Below are positions 24,872-35,575 of a DNA stretch of 64,000 nt, one piece after another. Under the pieces are notes generated by a model, which saw only the letters and a program-made list of their open reading frames with translations, did not search any database and was not told the DNA's origin. Location: positions 372,001 through 436,000 of the forward strand of contig VWPU01003220.1 of the NCBI GenBank assembly GCA_013398955.1. The letters run 5' to 3'. Both the position numbers and the translations under genes were made by a program. The stretch's first letter is position 1, and each line of letters begins with the position of its first letter. This DNA comes from Callaeas wilsoni. Lineage: Eukaryota > Chordata > Aves > Passeriformes > Callaeidae.

Positions 24872-25584
24872 TTCATAGAATCATAGAATGGTTTGGGTTG
24901 GAAGGGACCTTAAATTTCTTCTAGTTCCAGCTCTACTGCCATGAGCAGGAGACCAGATTGTTCAGGGCCCCATCCAACCTGGCCTTCAACACTTCCAGGG
25001 ATGGGGCATCCACAGCTTCTCTGGGTAACCTGTTCCAATGCCTTACCACCCTCACAGCAAAGAATTTCTTCCTAATATCTAATCTGAACCTGCCGTCATT
25101 CTATTTAGAGTCATTATCCCTTTTCCTATCACTACATGTCCTTATAAAAAGTTGCTCTCCCGCTTTCTTGTAGCCCCTTTAGGTACTAGAAGGGTGCTTT
25201 GATGTCTCACTGAAGCCTTCTCTTTCCAGGCGGAACAACTCCAGCTCTCTTGGCCTCTCCACAGGAGAGGATCTCCAGTCACCTGTTCTTCTTTGTGGCC
25301 TCCTCTGGACCCGCTCCAACAGATCCAAGTCTTTTTTATGCTGGGGATCCCAGAGCTGGATGTAGCACTCCAGGTGGGGTCTCACCAGAGCAGAGAAGGG
25401 GGCAGAATCCCCTGCCTTGCCCTGCTGCCCACGCTGCTTTGGATGCTGCCCAGGATGAGGCTGGGTCTCACATTGCCAGGTCATGCTGAGCTTCTCATCA
25501 ATCACCAAGTCCTTCTCATCAGAGCTGTTCTCAATCCATTCTCTGCCCAGCCTGTACTTGAGCTTGTGATTGCAAATGACATGT
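24872..25584 (-). mobile_element. CR1: CR1 LINE, longest copy in the window
   Basis: On the plus strand this begins with two tail units (TTCATAGAATCATAGAAT) and GGTTTGGGTTGGAAGGGACC. It then runs continuously through CCATCCAACCTGGCCTTCAA, CTAATATCTAATCTGAACCT, CCTATCACTACATGTCCTTA, CTCCTCTGGACCCGCTCCAA, GGTGGGGTCTCACCAGAGCA and CATGCTGAGCTTCTCATCAA, ending near ATTGCAAATGAC. It therefore covers the 3' UTR and the C-terminal part of ORF2 on the minus strand, 5' truncated at about 25584. The preserved tail and long matching blocks suggest a younger insertion than most neighbours, but frameshifts and changes make it inactive. Confidence 0.97.
25179..25508 (-). pseudogene. CR1 ORF2 (reverse transcriptase) C-terminal remnant
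   Basis: A 109-residue frame inside the CR1 copy preserves the C-terminal CR1 ORF2 pattern: SALVRPHLE at residues 39-47, then a tryptophan-containing QLWDPQHKK segment and LLERVQRR, followed by a degraded region and RELELFRLEREG (known CR1 form [11 protein letters not shown]). The N-terminal endonuclease and the catalytic reverse-transcriptase motifs are absent because the element is 5' truncated. It is a dead fragment with no cellular role implied. Confidence 0.9.
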
Positions 25585-26651
25585 TTCCATTGCTGTAACC
25601 AAACCCTATACTAAATCATATACAGGTTGAGAAACTCTCAGAAAAATAAGATACAAGTAGAAGCCAATTTTTTTTTTGTGGGAATTTTTACTAAAGAGTA
25701 AACACGAAATATGCAAGCTCTAAAAAACAAGTATGTATGTCATATAAAAATTAGCTTATAGTTATAGTTACGTGCAGAAATATCTCCAGGTTTTCACTCT
25801 TTATAAGCCTCCTAATCCTGAAGAAAAGAGAGGAAATTTTTCCTTACTGTACACATTCACATTGTGAAAATCAAGCTACATGCTGCTAAGTGTGTACAGT
25901 CAGTTTTGAAAGTTGCACAAATGGTAATGACCTTCACTTCTCATTTACTGATCACAGTAACCACTGCTAATTTCTAGGGAATCACAGGATGCCAAACATT
26001 GCTTGTTGAAGTCTTTAAATAATCACCAGTCAAATGTCTCTCCAAAAAAGCTCATAATGCCTCTACAGTGTAGTAGCCTCTGGAAAGATTATGACCAGCC
26101 CATACTCACGTTTATTTCTGATTTGCGTAAGTATGAACATTAGAAGTTCCTGGACCTGCAAATGCTCACAATCAACAAACATTAGTTGCAAATATGAAAG
26201 TTACTATATGGCTGGAAATACAGGGCTATAACTCCGATGGCGCACACAAGAGCTGAACCCCATTTTGCTAGGTCAGCCAATGGCTAAGGAATGAATTCCC
26301 AACAGAACTGAGGTAGTCACACACCTCACCAGATTTGCTTCTAAACATTGTTTCTCATCTTACTTTAAATAACATGAGTATGTAGTAATATGCCTGTACA
26401 GATAACTTTAAAAATCCAAGTGAAACACTTCCCTGCCCACACTGTTTTCCTTCCAAAGGTAAGGTGAGAAGAACCGTTGCTGGCATATGTTTGCTACAGT
26501 AATTAATGCAGAAAAGTGGTGACAAAAAAATCCCCACTTTAAGGCTATGTAAAATCAATAGCCCTATTTCAGAAGCTTTCTGCTTTGCCTGGTGATTGGA
26601 TACATCATGTTATACAATCCATGTCTCTGGTAAAGGACACAAGCTCTGTGC
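25585..26651. other. Non-coding DNA
   Basis: Unique-looking sequence between two CR1 pieces. No gene or RNA is recognised. Confidence 0.55.
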
Positions 26652-26778
26652 TCAAGGTCAGGCTGGATGGGGCTCTGAGCACTCTGGTCTAGTGGAAGGT
26701 GTCCCTGTCCATGGCAGTGGGATGGAACTAGATGACCTATAAGGTCCCTTCTAATCCCAACCATTCTATGATCTCATT
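26652..26778 (+). mobile_element. CR1: CR1 LINE, short 3' end
   Basis: The plus strand reads CAAGGTCAGGCTGGATGGGG, CTGGTCTAGTGGAAGGTGTC, CATGGCAGTGGGATGGAACT, AGATGACCTATAAGGTCCCT and CCATTCTATGATCT. This is the terminal 3' UTR of a CR1 of the same type as 24872 and 48388. Only about 125 bases are present, an extreme 5' truncation. Confidence 0.95.
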
Positions 26779-29700
26779 ATTCTCTGTAGGTTTTATATAA
26801 CTGAATAATCATATTCAACCTTAACCAGCCCTTGTACGAACAAGTAATTTTTTTCTTTTAAATGGGATTCTGAGAGAACTATTCCTATGACTATTGTCCT
26901 ATAAACACTTGACATCTGGATGGAGTGGTTGAAGGCATAGTCTGAATAGCACCACTTTGCTAAAGCTTAGGGAAAAATGTTTTCAGGATTGCTGCTGCCA
27001 CAATAGCATTTTTGATAGAATAGATGAGACAGATGAAAGACACAAGTCAATTCACAACACAGGCAGGGCAACTTCTCATCTGTCTAAACACACCATGTAG
27101 ACAACACTTTAAATGATGAGCATTTTCTCTTTCTTTCTTTGTTTTTTAATTCTCTAGAAAGTCAGTTCACCACAAAAAAATGACAAAATGAGCTTTTGAT
27201 GGGAACTGCAGGGAGGAGACAGCAGCTGCTTGATAACATAAGAACAGAAAAGAAATTAGGAATCCAGCTTTGTAAAACATTCTAGTAGCTCTATGTCCCA
27301 GCCACAGCCTGAGACAAGTCTGGCATAACAGATTAGGAGAAAATTTTAAAAAAATAGTGAACTGTCTCTACTCTTAGAGTTTGAAAAGTAGTCAGAGTCT
27401 AAAGATGCAAGGAACCAGTTAGGTTTGTAAAAGTGTTTAGGTAGATGTCTAATCTGAAATTAATAGTTGTTACTCAATACACTAATTTGGTAGATTCTTG
27501 AACATTGCTTTAAGCATCTGAGAAGAAATCTTTGTAATCTGGTCTTTAGAAGCCTTATGTATTTTTACTCAAAGCTAAAGACATACTTACTGCTAAGAGC
27601 TTCAGACATTTCTAGAAATGGAAAGCATTTCCCTATGGATGTTACGGTCTCATGGATGTTTTTGAAAATTTTAGCCGAAGTCTACTTACTACAAATAGTT
27701 AAAATTATTTTTCCAGGCCTAGGTAGGATTATTAATGCTTAGCAGAGTAAATTCTATTCCACACAACTAAATCTTGTACTCAAGCTTCCATATCATATTT
27801 CAATTACTGCAATTTCTTTTTCTCTGTCATTGGCAAATGAAATCTTGTTTTACTGAAGTCTATCCAAAATTAATTTTCCTAGATCTTTGTTTTGATCAGC
27901 TTTTCCATGAGACAAACAAAACTGGAGTGGTATTATTAGGCTACAGTCCATCTTACCGATCGTTATTGTTTCCCTTGCACTCTGTCTTCTGCATTTCTGC
28001 AAACGTCTCTAATCACATCTTGTACCTAAAATGTAACTGGTTTGTGCAGAAATGACATGTAGGTTCTGTACTTCTAAAAAGCAATGTAGCAGAAAAAGAA
28101 TGTGTAATATAGGGTCACTGGGATAATTCAAAGGCGTAACAATCAATGACAGCCCCATGTCTTTGGAAAGAGTGAGTGGGTCTTGAAACACTGATTTTAT
28201 AGAGATTCAAGTGTGGGAATATATACGAATAATGTGATGTATTTTATCCCGTCTTCTCATGTTCAGCTGAGTGGACATTATCAAATATTGTGCAAATATT
28301 TCAAGATTGTTTCACTCTAAGCAAAACATCACATTGGAGAGCAACGTGTTCAAACACTCTCGAAGCAGCCCAGCACTAAACATCTGATGGATTTGTAACA
28401 GACTGTGTCATTACCATCCAAAAGCTGCGAATGGGAACATCTTGTTGATTTTGTTTGTGATAGACTTGTTGATGGATTGTGAGAGCTGACTGAGAGAGAT
28501 GATTTCTATTTGCTGAGTACAGTACAGTTTGTACCTGCATGTGGAGTAGCAATGGCCATCTGACTTGACCGAAGCCCAGACAGACTGAACCAGGACCCTG
28601 AGGCCCTGCAAGTGCCTGGTGGCCTCTGGAAGACGTTATTTTCTGCAGTATCCTTTCCTAACTAGTTTTGAAGATTAAGGATGAATCCCACCAGCCCACC
28701 TTGCTTGCCAGGAAGATCATGCCTGTTAAGTACCTCAAATGCAGACAAACCCAGCTTCTTATTGCAAAGCACATTGACATATTAAAAACATCCACATTCC
28801 TCCCCAAACAAACAGGTTTGATCCCAACCCAGAGTGAGTCAGGCAGTACCAGATGGGGGGCTAGGGATCTCTGAGCCTTCATTCTGTAGAGGAGAGGCTG
28901 ATACAATGGTTGGCTTTTCTTTTTTTTTTTTTTTAAATGCTGAAGTACAACCCAAAGTGTATATGGAAAGTGTGTTTCCATAGGAACCACATAGCTGAAA
29001 TGAATAGAAGAAGTGAAGTGCTGGGGGAGAGAAGCATTTAATGAAAGGGGGGAAACACTGAATACTACTGCAAATGAAAAGCCATTGGGTCTGTAAGATA
29101 TTAGCCAGGTGTTAATAAGGTGTTTAAATTCAAAAAACATAGCAGAAAAGGCACATAATCCAGTGATGAATTGGAAGCGAAAGAGGCAATAGCATCAGAA
29201 CCAAACAAAACAAAAGGATGGTCAGCTTTCAGCATGTTCTGCTAACCAAGAACCAACAAAAAAGTAGAATAACATGAATTTTCTGCACCTGGCTCCAAAA
29301 CAAGGTGACATGTAGGTTTTACAACACAAGCAAAAAGAAAAAAAACAGAGCAATACTGTTAATTTTTCTTGAAACAACAATTAAAACATCAATTCAGAAA
29401 CCAATTATAAATAAGGTAGTTTCTAGAATTCAGTCACCTAGTCCACACAATGGGCAGTATGGAAGGATCTTAGAGAGCTGGAGCATGTCAAACCAGGGAT
29501 ATATTCCCTTGGTCTTGATCCCTTTATGATCTGAAAGATGAAGAGTGTTGCCCTCTACCTCAGCTGCAGTAACAAGGAAAAAGCCACCTCTAAAACCTGG
29601 TTATCATCAATAACCGCGTTACTACAGTGAATAGCTCCAGGCTGCCTAAAAGTAGAGACCTGCTGTGCTACGAATTACACACCCATAGAAGAGCTGCTCC

Positions 29701-30184
29701 CTCCTCAGAGACAAACAGATGAAAAAGGCACAGGCTGTGGAGAGAGTAGAACATGCGGAAACAAGTATCAATTTTCTTGGTATCTCTTGTGCAGAGAGTT
29801 AATTTATTGGCAGAGGAGTGTGGGTATATGGAGCCTTTCAAGGGATAAGGAGGCATCAGGTGAGGATTAAAGGGGAAGGCAAACAATCCTGGAGTAAAGA
29901 TGTAGCACAAGACCAGATAGGGGGAGAGGGTAAGAGGTGAAAGACACACTCAGAACCTCAAGCCCTGCAGAGGACTGAGATGTCCACCTGGTGCTCAGGG
30001 ATGCTGGTGAGATGGGAGTCCCCAGCTCATTCCTCTGTGAGATTAATGAGCATGCAGACATAATCCTTTATTCTTTGCTTGCAGCAAAGAAAACATCCGG
30101 ACAGAATATTGGTTGATATATTTGCAATAATGTAAGGGCGGGTTACATGGTTTTGATGTATTCCTTCTATCATAAAGGAAATGC
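26779..30184. other. Non-coding DNA
   Basis: No gene is seen. A T15 run at 28920-28934 is crossed by the longest frame of the window (28658-29140, minus, 160 codons), in which it gives a lysine run; that frame resembles no known protein. A purine run at about 29043-29055 (AAAGGGGGGAAA core) has no retroviral context around it. Confidence 0.5.
28920..28934. repeat. Poly(T) run
   Basis: Fifteen T followed by AAATGC. On the minus strand it is a poly(A), but no polyadenylation signal or gene body is recognisable upstream of it on that strand, so a processed pseudogene is not supported. Confidence 0.92.
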
Positions 30185-30680
30185 TAGAACAATGACTATA
30201 AAATGCACTGCAAAATATAAATCCTATCTTTTTTTTCCTTTGGCGGCAATAAATATACCAATAAAACTGTCAAGATTAGATCAGATTTTATAAATTCATT
30301 TTAAATATGAGCCCTTTTCCTAAACTGCAATCTACAAGCAAAATCTGCGTTTTTTATTTATTTCTCAGGCAAAAGTTTTAGATCACAATCTGCTAAATAA
30401 ATGCTAAATAAAACCTTAAGTTATACTGTCTATTTTTACTATAATTTTATGTTCACTGTAGAATATATGTTGCTGAATCACAAAACTTGAATCTGTCAAT
30501 AATATCAAATATGTCGATGCATTTGAAGAGCTATAAAAATGCTTATGTATTTAAATCTATGTATAAAGTGAAGAGTTGGAATAATTTCTTAAACCGTGTA
30601 TTATCATTAAACTATGTGAGATGCAAATAAAAAGATTCTCTACAGTTTAAGAAGTCCATAAAGGTGATTTAATTTTCATT
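30185..30680. promoter_or_regulatory. AT-rich block resembling conserved non-coding DNA
   Basis: A smooth AT-rich stretch with no simple repeat and no transposon signature. It is rich in AATAAA and TAAATAAA words and TTTGATACAG-like ends. It directly precedes the plus-strand open frame that begins near 30683. The texture suggests conserved non-coding sequence or the region around an untranslated exon, but there is no direct proof. Confidence 0.18.
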
Positions 30681-32125
30681 TGATACAGGACAGTAAGGGA
30701 GGAGCAAATAAAATGATTACGCAGCTCTTAAATAGTTATGTTAGCTGCTCAAATTTTCAAGGCAACTATCCATTTAAAGTCACGGGGCTTTGGCAATTTA
30801 CAAACACTAACCATCTGCTCTTCAGTTTCCAGAAATCAACTACATTGAAAAGACACCCAAAGCCCATAGGAAATGATACAAAGCAAAATGAGGAAGCCTC
30901 AGCTAGGAACATCCGCGAGGAAAAAGGTCACAGCGAGGAACAAGCACAGTTTCTACATTTTGAAGAAGCCTTTCAGTTTCCTACAGTGACATAAGACACT
31001 TTTCCTCAATACCTTCTGTGCTTTGTAAGGTCTGAAACTAGATCTCAGCAGCAAAACTTTGTCAGTTTACTGCCATCTCACATGGGAGATATTTTCTCAC
31101 CTTATTAATTTTTCATTTTAAGTCTATCTTTCAAACTATTGTTAGCACTTCCTTTCTTAAACCTGGGATAAGTATTTCAAACAATAATGAAGTAACTCAG
31201 TCTTGGTAAACTGTAATTCCCATAGTTTTTTTGAATTAACATTACCAGCTGATGTTTCTAAAAAAGAGCTGAAACTAGAAAGGAGTATGCTGACAGCCCT
31301 TTATTCCAGAAAGCTTCTTCATTATGATCCCAGACACTTACGTGAAACGAACCAGTCAGAATAAACTGCCTTAGGGTACCTCTTAAACTCTATCTGTAAC
31401 TGATTATCCATCAATCCTACCACTTGATTTTTTTTCCCCTGTACCTTTATAGAAAGAATTTACATTTGCATGTTTGCTTTGATCACAGCAAAACCTCATT
31501 GACCTGTGTGAAAAAGAAACAAACCCTCTAGGGCAGAAAAACAGCTGTAGAAAAGTGACTGCCACACAGATACCAATGTAATTCATTATGATTAGTGTTA
31601 TTATCATAAATCCCATGGGAAGGGATAACACTTTGCCACTTCTTACAAAGCACTGCCTGCAGCAGAATTTTTAACATTTAAGTTAATACAGCACACATCC
31701 GTGTACTCCACAGGTCCCTCATCAAAATCCTTTCCCTACTGGAAAATACAAGTTACAGATGAGACCCCAGAGATCTAAGGACGAAGAAAGCCAGTCAGAG
31801 TCAAAATCAACAGCAGGAGGATTGTGTAATAAAATTCAAGTATTAATTGAGACTACAGTGTGGTATAACTGGAACTGTGTTCCTACTGCAACTAAGCATC
31901 TGCATTAATATAAAAAAATAGCCACAAGTCAGATTTCCCTCCTTATCTCCTGTAAGCAAGTGCTGGTATATCTCCAGAAGAGCAATCCCATGCAAAACTC
32001 CTGCTGCTCCAGCACTGCCACTGAAGTAGCCAAAGGTTTCTCTAATGGAAGTTTAGCACAGAAGTCCTTTAATACTGCAGCTTATCACATCGAAACATTC
32101 CTGGTCAAGGGGAAATCACAAAAAT
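30681..32125. other. Non-coding DNA with an unrecognised 104-codon frame
   Basis: The plus frame ending at 30994 follows an acceptor-like ATTTTCATTTGATACAG (ending about 30688). It is hydrophilic, with a glutamate-rich C-terminus, but I recognise no family and the first codons are ambiguous. The rest, to the CR1 end at 32126, contains nothing I can name. Confidence 0.4.
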
Positions 32126-32296
32126 ATCATAGAATCACAGTGTGGTTTGCGCTGGAAAGGACCTTAAAGATCATCCCATTCCAAACCCCCTGCCATGGGT
32201 AGGGACACCTTCCACTGGACCAGGATGCTCAGAGCCTCATCCAACCTGGCCTTGAACACATCCACACCTGTTCCAGTGCCTCACCACCCACAGCTC
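32126..32296 (-). mobile_element. CR1: CR1 LINE, 3' end with internal deletion
   Basis: The plus strand begins ATCATAGAATCACAG and continues GGAAAGGACCTTAAAGATCA, CCCCCTGCCATGGGTAGGGA, CACCTTCCACTGGACCAGGA, CATCCAACCTGGCCTTGAAC and CCTGTTCCAGTGCCTCACCA. Between GAACACA and CCTGTTCC about 35 bases of the usual CR1 block (the TTCCAGGGATGGGGCATCCA part, present in the copy at 24872) are missing, so this copy has an internal deletion as well as 5' truncation. Confidence 0.95.
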
Positions 32297-34612
32297 AGGC
32301 TCCTCTGGTTTCAGTCAGAATGAGCTCATACCATTGGGGAAATGATATATAAGTCCTTTTTTAAAATATCCTTTCACATACCAAAGTGGTATGTGACTGG
32401 ACAGGTAATAAACTATGCTGACCTTTTCCAATCTCTTAATCTGTCCAGTTAGGATTTCTGCTTCTTAGGAAAGGTTTTGTCTAAACAGATGCTTTGATTC
32501 AAGTTTTTGAATTTAAAAAAAGAACACCACAGTCTAACAGATGCTGTGATTCCTTGTCCCAACACTTGTAGTCACTGCCCTTCTTCTACATGGATGCTGA
32601 TTATGGGTTCAGCCAGCAACTATTTCATAGGTTTATAAAGCATCATGAGTGTTCATGGCACAGCTTGAGTGTGCAAAAACAACTACACTCTTAGTATCTT
32701 CTAACATCATGGTCTGATTTCATGACCTTTTAACTTCAAAACTGCAAAGAGCCACAATCAAAGCTGCATTTCCTCAGTAAAAATCATAGCAGTGGCCTTC
32801 CCATGGTGCTGAGTATTGAAAATACAGAGTCTTCTACTCTGAGAGTGCTGTTTGCAAAGTCACTGGGAAGAGGAAAGATGAACACAGTATTTGGAGCTAT
32901 TTTTTACTAAAGTCATAGAGAAAACAGGGAGAAAATTTAGGTGCAAAACAAACTAAACAGTATGAATCCTAAGATCTTCCTAGAGCATACGTGCACAAAT
33001 CAAAACCTCTGCAAGCAGAGACACAAACCACTTCAGGTATATCTCACCAGCCTCTCTGAACACCAGCTATTTTCTCTCTTGCAGACAGACCCCTCCTTGC
33101 TCTGAAGGGCTCCAGACCAGCCAGGTGTGAACCAGCTCTGAAGTACCAGCTACCCGTAGTCTTGCTGCATTTAGGTATCTATTACTGCTGCTAACTGCAA
33201 GGATTATTTGTCTGTCTACAGTGCTGTGCTAGTCCTCCTGCACGGATTTGGCATTGCAGCTTGCTGCTATCCAGTTGTTTTGGGGTTGCCATCGCAGCCA
33301 GTGTGACCTTGCCCTCTGTCCTGGTGTGTTCCCACACCCCAAGGCACACTAGGGCTGCTCCTCCCCATTGTTACAAGACAAGCTACAGGAGATCAGCCAC
33401 TGAAAACAATCAATCATTTATTTTTTATTTTATTTTTCCAAATAGATTTAGTTTTCTTTTGGATTTGCTCCTTGGACTGCTTCCAAATGGTATCCCTCAG
33501 CCCTAAAGCAGTTGTTCTGGCATCACCAGGGCAATTCAAGCCTTGGATATGCTTCAGAATCAGTACAAATGCAGTAAGTAGGTGCTTATCTCTCTGTTGT
33601 TCACAAAAGAAAATTAGATAACTAATTTAGCTATACTTTATATGGGTAAAATTAGGTGAGACTGATATTATCCTCCGAGTTCCTTTCTTCCTGTCGCTGT
33701 TGGTAATTTTTCATGTAACAGGGAAGCTTCTGGAAGTATTTATGTTGAAAGCGATATACTTTCACGAAAAGACTCAGTTTCAGTTAGTTAGGATAATCTC
33801 ATTTTAAAAATCCCTTAAAATCCTGATCTGTTTTAATTGGGAATTATCTTCTTTGTTATGATTTTCCAATATTTTGATCTTCAGTTGTAATTAATAGTGG
33901 CTTCTCATTAGCTTCACTTCTCAGTTGCTTGCTCTCAACAGCACACAGAATAAAACTTATTTCCCAGAAGGATCTAGTAACTAGCACAGATGAGGAGAGT
34001 TTCTATGGAAAAGGCAATCCTGTTTCTGCAATGAATAACAATTTTGCAAATTTGAAAACAATCATTGTGTTTCTGAGGGCTGGTTTTCCTCCAAGAAAGG
34101 AAATTAATGAGAAACACAGTAATTAGCAATCATGAAAGGATTAATTTCATGAAATGACAAAATATGAACGTAGGTGATGCTTTGCAGTGCCATATATTGG
34201 CACAGTGTAACGTGTAGGGGAAGGACTCCCATTGCCTGCAGTTTCTCTCTCACTGACATTACTTCCCTGTTAAGATTGAACATCCTATACCTCTGATTCA
34301 TTTAAGGTTTTGCTGACAGGTACCAGGCTCTAGGCAAGCTTAGTGGAGAGAAATGAAAGAGGGAAATCACCACCACTGATGAACACAAACAGGAAGTCAG
34401 AAATCAATGACTGTGTTTCTAACAGCGGATTACAGCCTCCATCTGCCACGCAGGACCAACCCTCAGCTGGCCTCTGCCTGCTCCTGCTGTTTGCTTCCTA
34501 CCGGCTTGTAGGAAGGAGCTTTTAAGCAGAGAGTTCAGGTCACTTGCAGGAGAGGGAAGGGCTGGGTCACATGGGGGATTTTTGTCTGGTAGAGATACAC
34601 AGAAAGGTTCAA

Positions 34613-34640
34613 GATCTGTGTCTCTGATCTCTGTGTCTCT
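34613..34640. repeat. Imperfect tandem duplication (13/15 bp)
   Basis: GATCTGTGTCTCT (34613-34625) is followed directly by GATCTCTGTGTCTCT (34626-34640), which differs by an inserted CT. Confidence 0.85.
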
Positions 34641-35557
34641 TGGAGAAGAGCTGCATCCCCCACATGCTTCTCCCCTTCTCCCTTTTGCTCCACTCTTATG
34701 TTTTGCTACGTCATAATTTAATATTTAGATCATCGCCTTTCTTCTTTTGTTCCTGCTCATATTCTTTCTTTAGGGCTTAGTATTGCTACATTTCCCTTTC
34801 CTACAAAGAAGCACACAAACTTTGCCACAATTGCCTCTCCTATAATGTCCAGCTGAGACACATTCCCCAATTTCACACCATACTCAACAGCCTTTAATCT
34901 CAAACCACCTCCTAAAATTACCCCTTTCCTCATGTCATGCACAAGTATTTCTGCTTAACCTTTATCTCCCTTTAAACAAGGGCTAACTAAATTTTAAACA
35001 AAAGAAAGCATTCAAAGAAAGAAGTAATTCAATCAGTTATATTCGCATTGAAGTTTTTACTATTTCCTCATTTTCTTAAAGTTACAGGTAATATATTTTT
35101 TATACAAGTGAGTCAAAAAACAACTTTAGTCTGCTAAACCTTCACATCTAACTTTACTATCACCTGTAAACTAGTTTAAGTGGATGTAGAAATGCAACAG
35201 ATGCATGGAAAATTATGGTATGATTTAAATCTTGAATCACAAACTTTTACCTTCTTGACTGAGTCATATGCTAACATAAAGAAAAATGTGCACTTTCTGA
35301 TTTGCCAGAAATAAATATTCCTATCCCTCTTCCCCCTAGGCTTTGTTCATAACTCACAATCATTGCCTAATTGCAGTAAACAAACAAAACCCAGACTCAC
35401 CGAGACTAAGAGCACAGAACCAATAGCAGGGATACTTCAAAAGTACTTGCTAGTGATACAAAAATAAGATTTAGCAGTGGAATAGACAGTGATGACTCAG
35501 TGTCTTTCAAAGAGTCAGTCTGCAATTACAATCTCTATGCTTGGAATGAATGGGGGC

Positions 35558-35575
35558 AAAAAAAAAAAAAAAAAA
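35558..35575. repeat. Poly(A) run
   Basis: Eighteen A between ATGGGGGC and GCTGG, the longest homopolymer in the window. No retroposed body or polyadenylation signal is recognisable immediately upstream. Confidence 0.95.

Noticed and set aside
29043..29055. Purine run resembling a retroviral polypurine tract
   Set aside because: No LTR ends, primer-binding site or retroviral coding sequence around it.
28658..29140. Longest open frame in the window (160 codons, minus)
   Set aside because: It crosses a T15 run that gives a lysine run, resembles no family and has no splice or promoter context. A frame of this length is expected by chance in 64 kb.
28920..29140. Processed pseudogene with poly(A) on the minus strand
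   Set aside because: I recognise no gene body and no AATAAA-type signal just upstream of the A run on that strand.
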